Of a stretch of DNA of 64,000 bases, positions 53,115-62,993 are shown piece after piece. Each line of letters begins with the position of its first letter. The first letter of the stretch is position 1. The notes under the pieces are model-generated. The model was not told where the DNA came from, searched no databases, and was given only the letters and a program-made list of their open reading frames with translations. A program made the position numbers and the translations under genes. The stretch comes from an uncultured Roseobacter sp. (GTDB lineage: Bacteria; Pseudomonadota; Alphaproteobacteria; Rhodobacterales; Rhodobacteraceae), in NCBI RefSeq assembly GCF_947495275.1, contig NZ_CANLYL010000004.1:352439-416438 (forward strand), written 5' to 3'.

Positions 53115-54364
53115 CAGTGCAAATTGGGCTGATTGCCCACCCCTTTTTCGTCGATCATGCGACCTTTTTGAAAACGGTCCAGACGGAACGCGGTTGCTGT
53201 CGGATGTGGTGCGTCCTTGGCCAGCAAATGCGCAAAAACGTAACCCGATGCTGGCGTGGCCTTGAAGCCGCCGTAGCACCATCCGCCATTGAAATAGAGC
53301 CCCTCTATGGGGGTGCGGTCGATGATGGGCGAGCCATCCATGCTCATGTCCATGATGCCTCCCCACATCCTGAGCAGACGCGCGCGTCCGATCATGGGCA
53401 TCACGGCCATGCCGCCTTCGCAGACATCTTCCACGACCGGCAGGTTACCGCGTTGAGCATAGGAGTTGTAGCCATCAAGGTCGCCGCCAAAAACCAATCC
53501 GCCCTTGTCGGACTGGCTGACGTAGAAGTGACCGGCCCCGAAGGTGATCACGCCCGGCAGCACCGGCTTCAATCCCTCGGACACAAAGGCCTGAAGCACC
53601 TGGGATTCGATCGGCAGACGCATGCCCACCATTGACATCAAACGCCCGGAATTACCGGCCACGGCGCAGCCCACCCGACCCGCGCCAATGAAACCTTTGG
53701 ACGTCTCCACGCCGAGGCATTTGCCGTTCTCAATCCGAAATCCGGTGACCTCGCAATTCTGAATGATATCCACGCCAAAGCTGTCGGCACTGCGCGCATA
53801 CCCCCAGGCGACCGCATCGTGGCGCACGGTGCCGCCCCGTCGCTGCGCCAGCCCGCCCTTGATCGGGAAACGGGCGTCATTGAAGTTCAAAAAGGGGTAT
53901 TCCGCCCGGATTTGCTGTTCGCTCAGAAGTTCGGCATCTGCACCATGCAACATCATGGCGTTACCGCGTCGAATGAAGGCGTCACGCTGCGCATCGGTGT
54001 GGATGAGGTTCATGATCCCGCGTTGGCTGACCATCGCATTGTAGTTCAGGTCTTGCTCCAGCCCTTCCCACAGCTTCAAAGAGAACTCGTAGAAAGGTAC
54101 ATTGCCGTCGAGCAAGTAATTTGAACGCACAATCGTGGTGTTGCGCCCGACATTGCCACCGCCGATCCAGCCTTTTTCGATGACCGCAACTTTTCGCTGT
54201 CCGTAAATCTTTGCAAGATAATGCGCCGTGGCCAGCCCGTGACCACCGCCGCCGATGATGATGATATCGTAATGCGCCTGCGGCTCGGGATCACGCCAGG
54301 CAGGTTTCCACCCCTTGTGGCCCGTGAGCGCCTGTTTGATGACGTTAAAGCCGGAATATCGCAT
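53114..54364 (-). CDS. mgdA: N-methylglutamate dehydrogenase subunit A (SoxB-like)
   Basis: A 416-residue FAD-dependent oxidoreductase equivalent to sarcosine oxidase beta: YDIIIIGGGGHGLATAHYLAK binds FAD, with NVGRNTTIVRSNYLLDG, QRGGTVRHDAVAWGYA and YFNGGWCYGGFKATPASG typical of SoxB. It carries the site where N-methylglutamate is oxidised. First gene of mgdABCD; divergent from tmoX across 295 bases containing a motif copy at 54507-54527. Confidence 0.92.
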   Translation of the reverse strand: MRYSGFNVIKQALTGHKGWKPAWRDPEPQAHYDIIIIGGGGHGLATAHYLAKIYGQRKVAVIEKGWIGGGNVGRNTTIVRSNYLLDGNVPFYEFSLKLWEGLEQDLNYNAMVSQRGIMNLIHTDAQRDAFIRRGNAMMLHGADAELLSEQQIRAEYPFLNFNDARFPIKGGLAQRRGGTVRHDAVAWGYARSADSFGVDIIQNCEVTGFRIENGKCLGVETSKGFIGAGRVGCAVAGNSGRLMSMVGMRLPIESQVLQAFVSEGLKPVLPGVITFGAGHFYVSQSDKGGLVFGGDLDGYNSYAQRGNLPVVEDVCEGGMAVMPMIGRARLLRMWGGIMDMSMDGSPIIDRTPIEGLYFNGGWCYGGFKATPASGYVFAHLLAKDAPHPTATAFRLDRFQKGRMIDEKGVGNQPNLH

Positions 54365-54506
54365 GAATCGGACCCCTTTGCCTTTTTATCCCAATTTCTC
54401 CGGCAAAAGACATGCCTCAAATGCGACATTCATTGAAGCTGATCGGACAATTCCCTGATCTTGCAGGCGTCAGAGCTATGATCAGAAATACCCGGCAAAA
54501 GAAAAA

Positions 54507-54527
54507 AACTTGATTGTGAGGAAAATC
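54507..54527. promoter_or_regulatory. Candidate regulator site in the mgdA-tmoX region
   Basis: Right half AGGAAAAT matches the palindrome at 48273-48295 exactly; overall 13 of 21 positions agree. AGAAAAAAACTT just before it resembles AGGAAAAAAA elements near dmmD and mgsA. An AGCGCC/GGCGCT inverted repeat (54596-54616) lies between it and tmoX. Confidence 0.35.
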
Positions 54528-54563
54528 CTGCGAGACTGTGCGGCGGATGTTCAACGATCATAA

Positions 54564-55610
<1,047 letters not shown>

Positions 55611-55632
55611 CCCTTCACTTTGCTGAACGACA

Positions 55633-55668
55633 ACCCTGTCCGGTGGCGTGCACCGGGCAGGGTTTTTT
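55633..55668 (+). terminator. Intrinsic terminator between tmoX and tmoW
   Basis: Stem ACCCTGTCCGGT / ACCGGGCAGGGT (one G-U type pair) with a seven-base loop, followed by six T. A classical intrinsic terminator; partial read-through would give more binding protein than ATPase and permease. Confidence 0.88.
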
Positions 55669-55682
55669 GAAAAGAGCTTCCA

Positions 55683-56702
55683 ATGATAGACCCGACCCCT
55701 GTTATCTCTGCCCGAAATGTGTGGAAATTGTTTGGACCGAACCCGAAGGCATATCTGGCAGGTCTGCCGGAAGGGCACAGTTACGATACCATCCGCGAAG
55801 ACGGCTATATTGCCGGCGTCAAGGACGTGTCCATTGAAGTGGGTCGTGGTGAGATGCTGGTTATCATGGGGCTTTCGGGATCAGGCAAATCGACACTGGT
55901 CCGCTGTTTTTCCAGACTGCATGACATAACCGGGGGCTTTATCGAGGTCGAGGGGCAGGACATCATGTCTCTCTCCGAAAAGGAACTGATCGAGCTGCGC
56001 CGCAACAAGATGGGCATGGTGTTTCAGAGTTTCGGTCTTTTGCCCCACCGAACCGTCCTGCAAAACGTGGCCTTCCCGCTGGAGATGCGGGGGCAGGACC
56101 GCCACGAACGCCGCGAAAGGGCGCTTGAGGTGGTCAAACTGGTGGGGCTTGAAGGCCGGGAAGAGTATTTCCCGCGCGAATTGTCAGGCGGTCAACAGCA
56201 ACGCGTCGGAATTGCGCGATCGCTGGCGATTGAGCCGGACATCTGGTTCCTGGACGAGCCATTTTCTGCTCTTGACCCTCTGATCCGTCGTGAAATGCAG
56301 GATGAATTTCTGCGACTTCAGGAGATGTTGGGCAAGACTATCGTCTTCATCACCCACGATTTTGACGAGGCTTTGCGCCTCGCGGACCGTATCGCAATTA
56401 TGAAAGACGGCGCGGTTGAGCAATGCGACACCCCTGATCGGATCGTGCTGAACCCAGCCACGGAATATGTGCGCAAATTTACCGAAGATATCGACAAGGC
56501 GCGGGTGGTTCATGCGGGCGTTCTTGCCAGAGCCGATGTAAGCGGCGAGGGTGACCCGGTGATGGCCTCCGCATCAGTGCATGATCTTGCCAAGCTGCTG
56601 ATCGAGGACAGGCGCGCAGAGATACCTGTCGCCGGAAATGGGCAGATACTCGGTGCGCTCAACCGGCAGGAAGCGCTGAACATACTGGTGGGGTCCGGCT
56701 GA
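55683..56702 (+). CDS. tmoW: TMAO ABC importer ATP-binding protein
   Basis: A 339-residue ProV/OpuAA-type ATPase: Walker A MGLSGSGKSTLVRC, signature ELSGGQQQRVGIARSL, Walker B IWFLDEPFSALDPL and H-loop FITHDFDEAL. A C-terminal CBS-like part (SVHDLAKLLIEDRRAEIP, ILGALNRQEALNIL) may sense ionic strength or ligand. Its stop overlaps tmoV by one base (TGATG). Confidence 0.88.
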   Translation: MIDPTPVISARNVWKLFGPNPKAYLAGLPEGHSYDTIREDGYIAGVKDVSIEVGRGEMLVIMGLSGSGKSTLVRCFSRLHDITGGFIEVEGQDIMSLSEKELIELRRNKMGMVFQSFGLLPHRTVLQNVAFPLEMRGQDRHERRERALEVVKLVGLEGREEYFPRELSGGQQQRVGIARSLAIEPDIWFLDEPFSALDPLIRREMQDEFLRLQEMLGKTIVFITHDFDEALRLADRIAIMKDGAVEQCDTPDRIVLNPATEYVRKFTEDIDKARVVHAGVLARADVSGEGDPVMASASVHDLAKLLIEDRRAEIPVAGNGQILGALNRQEALNILVGSG

Positions 56703-58684
56703 TGACCGATGCGGTGGCATCCTTGGCAGAGGCTGCGCCACGGGGGCTCAGCAGGGGCCGTTGGGCGTTGATCTTTGTGGCTTTCGCCGTTCTGGTGACC
56801 TTGCTGCAATACGCAGGGCTGCTGCCAGCAGCATTGCACCGGTTACCAGAAAACGTGATCCCGCCCTTTGCGATCTGGCTCGATGCGATCTTCAACTTTG
56901 TTAAGGACGACCTGGGATTATTGACCCTGACCCGCACTCTGACCGAAGGTCTGCAATGGGTTCTGGATGTGACGGCAAATCTGCTTTTCGGGAAACGTCG
57001 CTGGCCCAATATCGGACCAATCCCCTGGACCGCCATTGCCGCAGTGACGGGTGTCATCGGCTACTCTCTGGGGGGATGGCGCATGGCGCTTCTCGGGGCG
57101 GGCACCTTTACCTGGACCGCGCTGATCGGCCAGTGGGACATCGCCATGCAAACCATGTCCGTTCTGGTCGTTGCCGCGCCCCTTGCCTTTATGATCGGCC
57201 TGTCGCTGGGCATTGCCGCGTGGAAATACGCCTGGGTCAACACCGCCATCAAGCCGATCCTCTCGGTCTTGCAGACGCTTCCGTTCTTTACCTACCTGCT
57301 GCCTGCGGTGATCTTTTTCAAGGTCGGGCCCACCGCAGGAGCGGTTGCCACCACGATTTACGCCATTCCGCCGATGATCCTGATGACCACTTTGGGCCTG
57401 CAAAAGGTTTCGCCCGAGGTGGTTGAGGCCGGTCATATGTCCGGCTGTACCCGGCTGCAGTTGCTGCGCCATGTCTATATTCCTTCGGCACGCACCGAGA
57501 TATTGGTCGGGGTCAACCAGGTGATTATGCTGTGTCTGGCCATGGTGGTATTGACGGCCTTTATCGGCATGCCGGGCCTTGGCGCAAAATTGCTGGCAAT
57601 GATGGGCAGTTTCAAACTTGGCCGCTCTTTCGAAATCGGGGTCACGATTGTCTTGATCGCGGTCATGCTGGACCGGATGTCCAAAGCCTGGGTCGTCAAG
57701 CAACCCGAACACTTTCCACGCGGCACGCCGTGGTGGCGCAAACACATCATGTCCCTGCTGGCGGTTGCGGCCTTCGTGTTCTTTTGCATTGTGGCGCAAT
57801 TTTTTGAACTTGCCTCTGAAATTGGCCGTCGCCAGAGCTTGTCGATGGGTAAGGAAATAGACACTTTGATCAAGGATTTCCTTGCTGTCGAATGGGTAAA
57901 GGCGACAACCGGATTCCTGCGTGCGTTCCTGAACGTAAAGGTTCTAATCCCCTTCCGGAATTTTCTGCTGTCGATCCCGACATTTGCGCTCATCTTGTTG
58001 ATCGTCGCGTTTGCCTTGCGACTGGGCGGGCATCGGCAGGCGACATATGCTGCCATCTTTTTCTCTCTCGTGGCACTGTCCGGGTGGTGGGACCGTGCCG
58101 TCATCACGCTTTACTCCGTCATCTCAGCGGTCACGCTGGCGATGCTGATCGGACTGCCAATTGGCATTCTGGCGGCGCGTTCTGAGAAGTGGTCGCGGCG
58201 AGTTCTGTTGGCCTGTGATACGGCGCAGACTTTCCCGAGCTTTGTCTATCTTATACCGGCCATCATGCTCTTTGGGATCACCGACATCGCGGTAATCTTC
58301 TCGATTCTGATTTTTGCCATGGTGCCGCTGATCCGCTACACGATCGAAGGGTTGCGAACCGTTCCGGCGGAGATGACCGAAGCCGCCGATATGTCTGGTG
58401 CAACACGCCTGCAAAAACTGTGGAAGGTGCAGCTGCCTTTGGCGTTGCCAACGATGGCCGTGGGGTTCAATCAGGCCATCATGTTTGCGTTTTTCATGGT
58501 GATCATCGCAGCTTTCATCGGCACGCAGGACCTTGGGCAGGAATTGCAAAGAACACTCGCAGGTACTGATCTGGGCAAAAACTTCGTGCTGGGCATATGC
58601 GTAGCACTTATGGCCCTGACCTTTGATCTGACCATCCTTAAATGGGCGTCGGATCAGAAAAAACTATTGGGCCTGGATCGGTAG
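56702..58684 (+). CDS. tmoV: TMAO ABC importer permease, duplicated
   Basis: A 660-residue permease with two binding-protein-dependent transport domains in one chain. The ATPase-contacting loops are EVVEAGHMSGCTRLQLLRHV in the first half and EMTEAADMSGATRLQKLWKV in the second, each followed by similar QVIMLCLAMVV or QAIMFAFFMVI helices. It thus replaces a permease dimer. Last gene before the integrated element. Confidence 0.9.
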   Translation: MTDAVASLAEAAPRGLSRGRWALIFVAFAVLVTLLQYAGLLPAALHRLPENVIPPFAIWLDAIFNFVKDDLGLLTLTRTLTEGLQWVLDVTANLLFGKRRWPNIGPIPWTAIAAVTGVIGYSLGGWRMALLGAGTFTWTALIGQWDIAMQTMSVLVVAAPLAFMIGLSLGIAAWKYAWVNTAIKPILSVLQTLPFFTYLLPAVIFFKVGPTAGAVATTIYAIPPMILMTTLGLQKVSPEVVEAGHMSGCTRLQLLRHVYIPSARTEILVGVNQVIMLCLAMVVLTAFIGMPGLGAKLLAMMGSFKLGRSFEIGVTIVLIAVMLDRMSKAWVVKQPEHFPRGTPWWRKHIMSLLAVAAFVFFCIVAQFFELASEIGRRQSLSMGKEIDTLIKDFLAVEWVKATTGFLRAFLNVKVLIPFRNFLLSIPTFALILLIVAFALRLGGHRQATYAAIFFSLVALSGWWDRAVITLYSVISAVTLAMLIGLPIGILAARSEKWSRRVLLACDTAQTFPSFVYLIPAIMLFGITDIAVIFSILIFAMVPLIRYTIEGLRTVPAEMTEAADMSGATRLQKLWKVQLPLALPTMAVGFNQAIMFAFFMVIIAAFIGTQDLGQELQRTLAGTDLGKNFVLGICVALMALTFDLTILKWASDQKKLLGLDR

Positions 58685-58797
58685 TCTACCGCCATTCTTG
58701 GTCTCAGGTGAAATCCGGTTATCTTGATCGAGACGTCTGTTCTTCGCTACCGAGCCGACAGCGAACGAGTGGATTTCAGCACTGAGAGCAAAAGAAA

Positions 58798-58827
58798 AAG
58801 GGCTTGACGATTTCTCGCTAAGCCCTT
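58798..58827 (-). terminator. Intrinsic terminator of the former tRNA-Asn gene
   Basis: Arms AAGGGCTT (58798-58805) and AAGCCCTT (58820-58827). On the minus strand the stem is followed by TTTCTTTT. It lies eight bases beyond the 3' end of the tRNA fragment, as expected for the native terminator. Confidence 0.8.
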
Positions 58828-58835
58828 GAATTCTT

Positions 58836-58882
58836 TGGCTCCGGCGGTAGGGATCGAACCTACGACCAATTGATTAACAGTC
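58836..58882 (-). other. 3' part of tRNA-Asn: attachment-site junction
   Basis: On the minus strand GACTGTTAATC (anticodon GTT region) is followed by GGTCGTAGGTTCGATCCC and ends ACCGCCGGAGCCA, i.e. the 3' half of tRNA-Asn with CCA. No matching 5' half (no TCCGGCG before the anticodon arm) is found to its right; the adjoining DNA is AT-rich. This is the typical residue at one end of an element inserted in a tRNA gene. The intact tRNA should lie at the other end, beyond 64000. Confidence 0.82.
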
Positions 58883-59023
58883 AGATTTATAGGTACAACA
58901 CTGCTGTACATTGCGACACATATAATATATAAAAACAACGAGTTAACTGCACAAATGTGAACATAGTTGATCACTGCATACCACCATTATGCAAGTGATT
59001 CATGAGACTAAAAAGAGACTAAA

Positions 59024-60130
59024 ATGCAAATGCGGCTGACAGACTTGGGTGTCAAGAAGCTGTCCCTTGCGGCGAAGGGGCAAGTCACGCATTGGGACAC
59101 GACCACACCTGGCTTCGGTGTTCGCTGTTCGAGCAAGCGCAAATCATTTGTCGTCATGTATGGCAAAGAACGACGCCTTAAGACCCTTGGCCGCTACCCT
59201 GAGCTTAGCTTGGTCGACGCGCGCAAAGACGCGCGGCTCTTTATAGCGATGCAAAACCTCTCCGGTGATCCGCAGGCCAAGCACGAGTATCAAACTGTGG
59301 TGGAAGCATATCTCAACGACTGTCGGGATCGTCTCCGAACCAGCACACTCAAAGGGTATGTCCTGTACCTTTCCAATATCCCGTTTTCCGGCAACATCGG
59401 TGACATAACACAAGCGGATATTATCAAAGGCATTGAGACATACACAAAGAGCCCTTCAAGCCAGAACTACGCCTTCACGACGTTCAAGGTGTTCTTCAAC
59501 TGGGCCGTGCGCAGGCAGTTTGTTGCAAGCAATCCACTAAATGCACTGAAGCGTCCCAACCGGAACATCGCGCGTGACAGGGTGTTGTCTGACGAAGAGC
59601 TAAAGACGCTGTTGCAATTCACGCTGCACAGGCGCGGTCGTTTCCACGACATCGTGACTCTGCTGGCGCTCACTGGGCAGCGCAAATCCGAGATCGCCGG
59701 CCTGCAGTGGTCTGAGGTCGATGGTGATACATTGGTCTTTCCACCTGATCGCACGAAGAACAAGCGCGAGCATCGGGTGCCGTTATGTCCGCAGGCGTTG
59801 GAGCTACTGCACAGCGTTGAAGGTGGGCAGTTGCATGTTTTTGGAACATCATCTGATGATCAGCCATACAACGGATGGTCAAAAGCGCAGCGGCGAATTG
59901 TCAAAGAAACAGAGCTGGATCACTTCACCCTTCATGACCTGAGACGGACTTTTTCGACGATCCACGCCAAGATTGGCACACCAATTCACGTGACGGAAAA
60001 GCTGCTGAACCACGTTTCGGGTTCAATCAGTGGCGTGGCTGCAGTCTACAACCGGCACTCGTATATCGATGAAATGCGCGCTGCTGTTGCCGCGTATGAC
60101 GAATATCTCGCCAAGCTGCTGTCCGACTGA
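59024..60130 (+). CDS. Tyrosine-type site-specific integrase
   Basis: A 368-residue phage/island integrase. The N-terminal arm-binding part (KRKSFVVMYGKERRLKTLGRY in parts) is followed by a core-binding domain and the catalytic domain: Arg in LLALTGQRKSEIAGLQW, HDLRRTFST, and the nucleophile Tyr in VYNRHSYIDEMRAA. It sits 142 bases from the tRNA-Asn fragment and reads into the element, the usual arrangement for an integrase next to its attachment site. Confidence 0.92.
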   Translation: MQMRLTDLGVKKLSLAAKGQVTHWDTTTPGFGVRCSSKRKSFVVMYGKERRLKTLGRYPELSLVDARKDARLFIAMQNLSGDPQAKHEYQTVVEAYLNDCRDRLRTSTLKGYVLYLSNIPFSGNIGDITQADIIKGIETYTKSPSSQNYAFTTFKVFFNWAVRRQFVASNPLNALKRPNRNIARDRVLSDEELKTLLQFTLHRRGRFHDIVTLLALTGQRKSEIAGLQWSEVDGDTLVFPPDRTKNKREHRVPLCPQALELLHSVEGGQLHVFGTSSDDQPYNGWSKAQRRIVKETELDHFTLHDLRRTFSTIHAKIGTPIHVTEKLLNHVSGSISGVAAVYNRHSYIDEMRAAVAAYDEYLAKLLSD

Positions 60131-60204
60131 TACCCTCGATGCACCTCGGGGTATTGTCGTAACCCTTGGGCATCGCGATGCTCTTCAATCATGGAGACAT
60201 CGTG

Positions 60205-60381
60205 ATGCGGATACTATCGAAAACTCAACTCAAGGAGCTGGTCTTGTACTCACCTCAACACATTGCACGGCTGGAAAAGGCTGGAGCGTTCCCCAAGCGG
60301 GTACAGCTCGGCTCGAACAGAGTGGGATGGGTGGAAGATGAAGTGCTGGACTGGCTACAAACGCGGTTGGACGACCGATAA
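60205..60381 (+). CDS. AlpA-like excisionase/regulator
   Basis: A 58-residue DNA-binding protein (MRILSKTQLKELV, PQHIARLEKAGAFPKRVQLG, WVEDEVLDWLQTRLDD) matching the AlpA/MerR-like family found beside island integrases, where it acts as excisionase or activates the integrase. The start at 60205 follows GGAGA; a longer frame to 60166 is less likely. Confidence 0.82.
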   Translation: MRILSKTQLKELVLYSPQHIARLEKAGAFPKRVQLGSNRVGWVEDEVLDWLQTRLDDR

Positions 60382-60678
60382 CCCAAACGACGCTCCTTCT
60401 GGGAGCATAGGGTGGTCAGATGTGCACTATCTGGCCACCCGACTAAACCGACGGCTGTCGGCATTCAGTGCCGTTAAGGTTCATTTCACTCACTAGCGGC
60501 ATCAGGACGTTGATAGCTCAAGTCATTTATATCCACCGAACAGAAGGTAGTATCCTAGGGGTGGCGGGAGCGGTGTAACTAGGAGAAACTCGAGCACAAA
60601 CATAGGTTGAAACGTTGGGGAGTTTATTCCCGTCGTCTTCTGTGATTTACGAGAGACGAAAACGTGAGGACAACAACG
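60382..60678. other. Intergenic region in the element
   Basis: No gene seen. It holds the upstream region of the H-NS-like gene; ATAGCTCAAGTCATTTATAT is AT-rich and could hold a promoter. Confidence 0.4.
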
Positions 60679-61020
60679 ATGAAATTCGATCTAAAAACCT
60701 TGACGCGAAAACAACTCGAAAAGCTCCGTTCCGACGTCGACACCGCCCTCGAAAAAATGATCGAAAGAGAACGAAAAGCGGCGCTTGTTGCAGTCGAAAA
60801 AGCGGCGAAGGCGCATGGCTTCACCCTCGCGGAGATCGCCGCAGACGCAAAGCCTGTCAAAGCCAAGCGTAAGGTTCCCGCGAAAGCCAAGGTGGCGCTC
60901 GCTCCGAAGTATGCGAATCCTGAAGACAAGTCTCAGACTTGGAGCGGCAAGGGACGCCAGCCAGATTGGTTCAAAACGGCACTGGCATCAGGAAGCAAAG
61001 CTGAGGAACTGTTGATCTGA
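60679..61020 (+). CDS. H-NS-family nucleoid protein
   Basis: A 113-residue protein with an N-terminal coiled coil (TRKQLEKLRSDVDTALEKMI), a Lys/Ala-rich linker and the C-terminal H-NS DNA-binding motif YANPEDKSQTWSGKGRQPDW. It probably coats and silences AT-rich DNA of the element. The start at 60679 has GAGGA eight bases upstream; GTG 60664 would add five residues. Confidence 0.88.
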   Translation: MKFDLKTLTRKQLEKLRSDVDTALEKMIERERKAALVAVEKAAKAHGFTLAEIAADAKPVKAKRKVPAKAKVALAPKYANPEDKSQTWSGKGRQPDWFKTALASGSKAEELLI

Positions 61021-61241
61021 GGATCACGACCCTGAGCCGCCGTTGCCGCAACACACGTCGAAAGACAGCGCCAACCCAAAGCATCCCTTTGTTTTTTGGG
61101 AGGGCGCTAGTGAAACCTTACGGCCCTTAGTGATTGAGCCCGGAATCAAAAACGCCCAAGTCTTTACGACCGGGCGCATATGGCTCACACGATCAATGCA
61201 AGGTAGTTAATTCGGGATAGCAAGCAATCGCGTAGAAGAGT

Positions 61242-61439
61242 TTAGATATTCACTCGTTCCCGATTGTAATTTGGGAGTCGCTCCAGCAAAGCAACTCTCT
61301 CAGTGTCGCTCAGTTCGGCCTCTATTGAATATTCCTGAAGGACATGCTGAAGTCCTTCGATTAGTCCCGGTACTTTTTGATCTTCTGCATAGGCGCTCAA
61401 ATCACAAACTACTGATAGTAACCAATTATGTTCTCGCAT
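61242..61439 (-). CDS. Small protein of unknown function
   Basis: A 65-residue, acidic, mostly helical protein (MREHNWLLSVVCDLSAYAED, LIEGLQHVLQEYSI). GGGGAGA lies four bases before the ATG, a good ribosome-binding site. No family recognised. Its pattern resembles the small protein at 61516 and may be a paralogue. Confidence 0.6.
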   Translation of the reverse strand: MREHNWLLSVVCDLSAYAEDQKVPGLIEGLQHVLQEYSIEAELSDTERVALLERLPNYNRERVNI

Positions 61440-61515
61440 TTGTCTCCCCAGACAACTTTAAATTTTATCTAGGGAGATTTTTTGCGCTCCAAGGGTTAAT
61501 AAACTGATAATTTTC

Positions 61516-61695
61516 TTAACGCAAAATTGCTTTGTCGATAAATCTGCATTCTGAGGGCTCCTCTGCAGTCTGAGATCCCTTGCTAAATAGAAACTGGTCT
61601 ATCACATTCTTCATAGCTTTGGCTGTATTTTCAAAGCCCATAGCCTCTGCTTCACCTGCAACCATGCGAGCATTAAGCAGCAATTCTTGTCTCAT
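61516..61695 (-). CDS. Small protein of unknown function
   Basis: A 59-residue helical protein (MRQELLLNARMVAGEAEAMG, KAMKNVIDQFLFS). GGAAG lies nine bases before the ATG at 61695; a longer frame starts at 61797. Resembles the 65-residue neighbour in length, MR start, AE pair and hydrophobic pattern. Confidence 0.45.
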   Translation of the reverse strand: MRQELLLNARMVAGEAEAMGFENTAKAMKNVIDQFLFSKGSQTAEEPSECRFIDKAILR

Positions 61696-61871
61696 TACGT
61701 AGCACTTCCATTCAATTTTATATTCACGAGTCACTAATCGGAAATTTTGATTAATAGATGGTAAACATTGCCTTCCCGTGAGCAAAATATTGCTCACGTT
61801 ATGGTGAATTTCACCACATCTTGTGTGAGGTTAGTTAACTGTGGCGAAATAATCTTCATTCAAGATCTCAA

Positions 61872-62498
61872 ATGTTCGCGTCATGGTCGATCACAAATTC
61901 AAACTTTGCCGACCACCTTATGCGAACCGTTGAAATAGCTGTCATCGGTGCGTTTGTAGCCTTCTTAGTCGGCGATTTCGGGAGATTTGTAAGTAGTAAC
62001 TTTGGGCTCCGAGCCGTCATCCGACAGTTTTGGTCGGTTGACGGGTGCAGCCCGGAGGAGGCATTCAATCCAAGGACTGCTCTAACGGGTGTGCGGGACT
62101 TTGTTGCCGTTACAAAATGGATCAAATTGCTAAGCAAGTCTCGACAGGCGCTCAGACTATATAGCCGTGGTGGAGATCAAAGTATGTGGCCATTCAACTA
62201 TCGAAAAGTGACTGAACGGCTAAACACTGTTGATCTTGGAGATGATCTAGATGACGTCGAATTGCTTATGGCTGTGGAAGAAATTTTCCAGATCAACTTA
62301 GAGGATAGTGAGGCAGAAGACCTTGTTAGCGTTGGTGAGCTTTACGAACTAGTGAAGAGCAAGATGCCCCGCGATGGAAGTGTTGATCCTTTGTGGGAGT
62401 TGATCGTACTCATCGTCAGAAGTCATTCTGGCTCCAACAGCCCTATCGATACCGAAACTACGTTCTTTCCGAAATTTGCCAAGCCTCGCCAAAAATAG
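61872..62498 (+). CDS. Membrane protein with acyl-carrier-like domain lacking the serine
   Basis: A 208-residue protein. Residues about 18-34 form a membrane helix (RTVEIAVIGAFVAFLVGDFG), and residues about 115-166 resemble an acyl carrier protein (LNTVDLGDDLDDVELLMAV, EEIFQINLEDSEAEDLVSV). The DSL phosphopantetheine serine is absent; the region reads GDDLDD. It therefore cannot carry an acyl group in the usual way and may serve as a binding or scaffold domain. Similar serine-less ACP-like families exist (for example DUF1493). Role in the element unknown. Confidence 0.65.
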   Translation: MFASWSITNSNFADHLMRTVEIAVIGAFVAFLVGDFGRFVSSNFGLRAVIRQFWSVDGCSPEEAFNPRTALTGVRDFVAVTKWIKLLSKSRQALRLYSRGGDQSMWPFNYRKVTERLNTVDLGDDLDDVELLMAVEEIFQINLEDSEAEDLVSVGELYELVKSKMPRDGSVDPLWELIVLIVRSHSGSNSPIDTETTFFPKFAKPRQK

Positions 62499-62993
62499 CG
62501 GGTCGCACAATTGGCTAGGGCGCTGGTTTCCGTTACCTACCTATGAATTTGGTAACTATGGGCTCGGAGGCGACACCTGACGGTTTTGGTCAGATGACCT
62601 CAGCCAGCCCTAAGCGGACATGGACGTTCAACAGGTCGGGCGGAATGCGGAAGTTCGCTGCATGCCCATGCGTCAATGTTGTCAGAGCGAAGAGCCGACC
62701 TTCATTTTGTTCAATGTCCGCAAACGGGTTGGACTTCTTGGAAGACAGTTTCAGTGATCTCCGCGACTTTCAAAGCGAACTATCGGGCATTACTGAAACG
62801 CTGTCTTCCGGCGTCATTGAACTCTCCGAAAAGGACGGTTCCGCGGCAAGTAGCTTCAGCGATTTCGCGGCGTCCTAGTCCAGACCAGAATTGTCAGCGC
62901 CCTTAAGGTATGTTGGTGCGCTACAGAATACCCACACATTGTGATTGAGCTTGAAATCACTTGTTTGTAAGCAGGCACAAACAGGAGGTCGGC
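62499..62993. other. Intergenic region in the element
   Basis: About 495 bases with no convincing gene. Short open frames on both strands lack ribosome-binding sites and show biased composition. It may hold decayed coding sequence. AGGAGG at 62983-62988 belongs to the next gene. Confidence 0.4.

Noticed and set aside
49332..54364. mgdABCD as a sarcosine oxidase operon (soxBDAG)
   Set aside because: The subunits are homologous, but the position among tmm, gmaS and mgsABC and the changed delta subunit favour N-methylglutamate dehydrogenase.
58752..58974. Open frame across the tRNA-Asn fragment
   Set aside because: It reads through tRNA sequence and its terminator, so it is not a gene.
62543..62878. 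111-residue open frame in the element
   Set aside because: No ribosome-binding site, and low-complexity Ser-rich composition; competing frames overlap. Considered intergenic or decayed.
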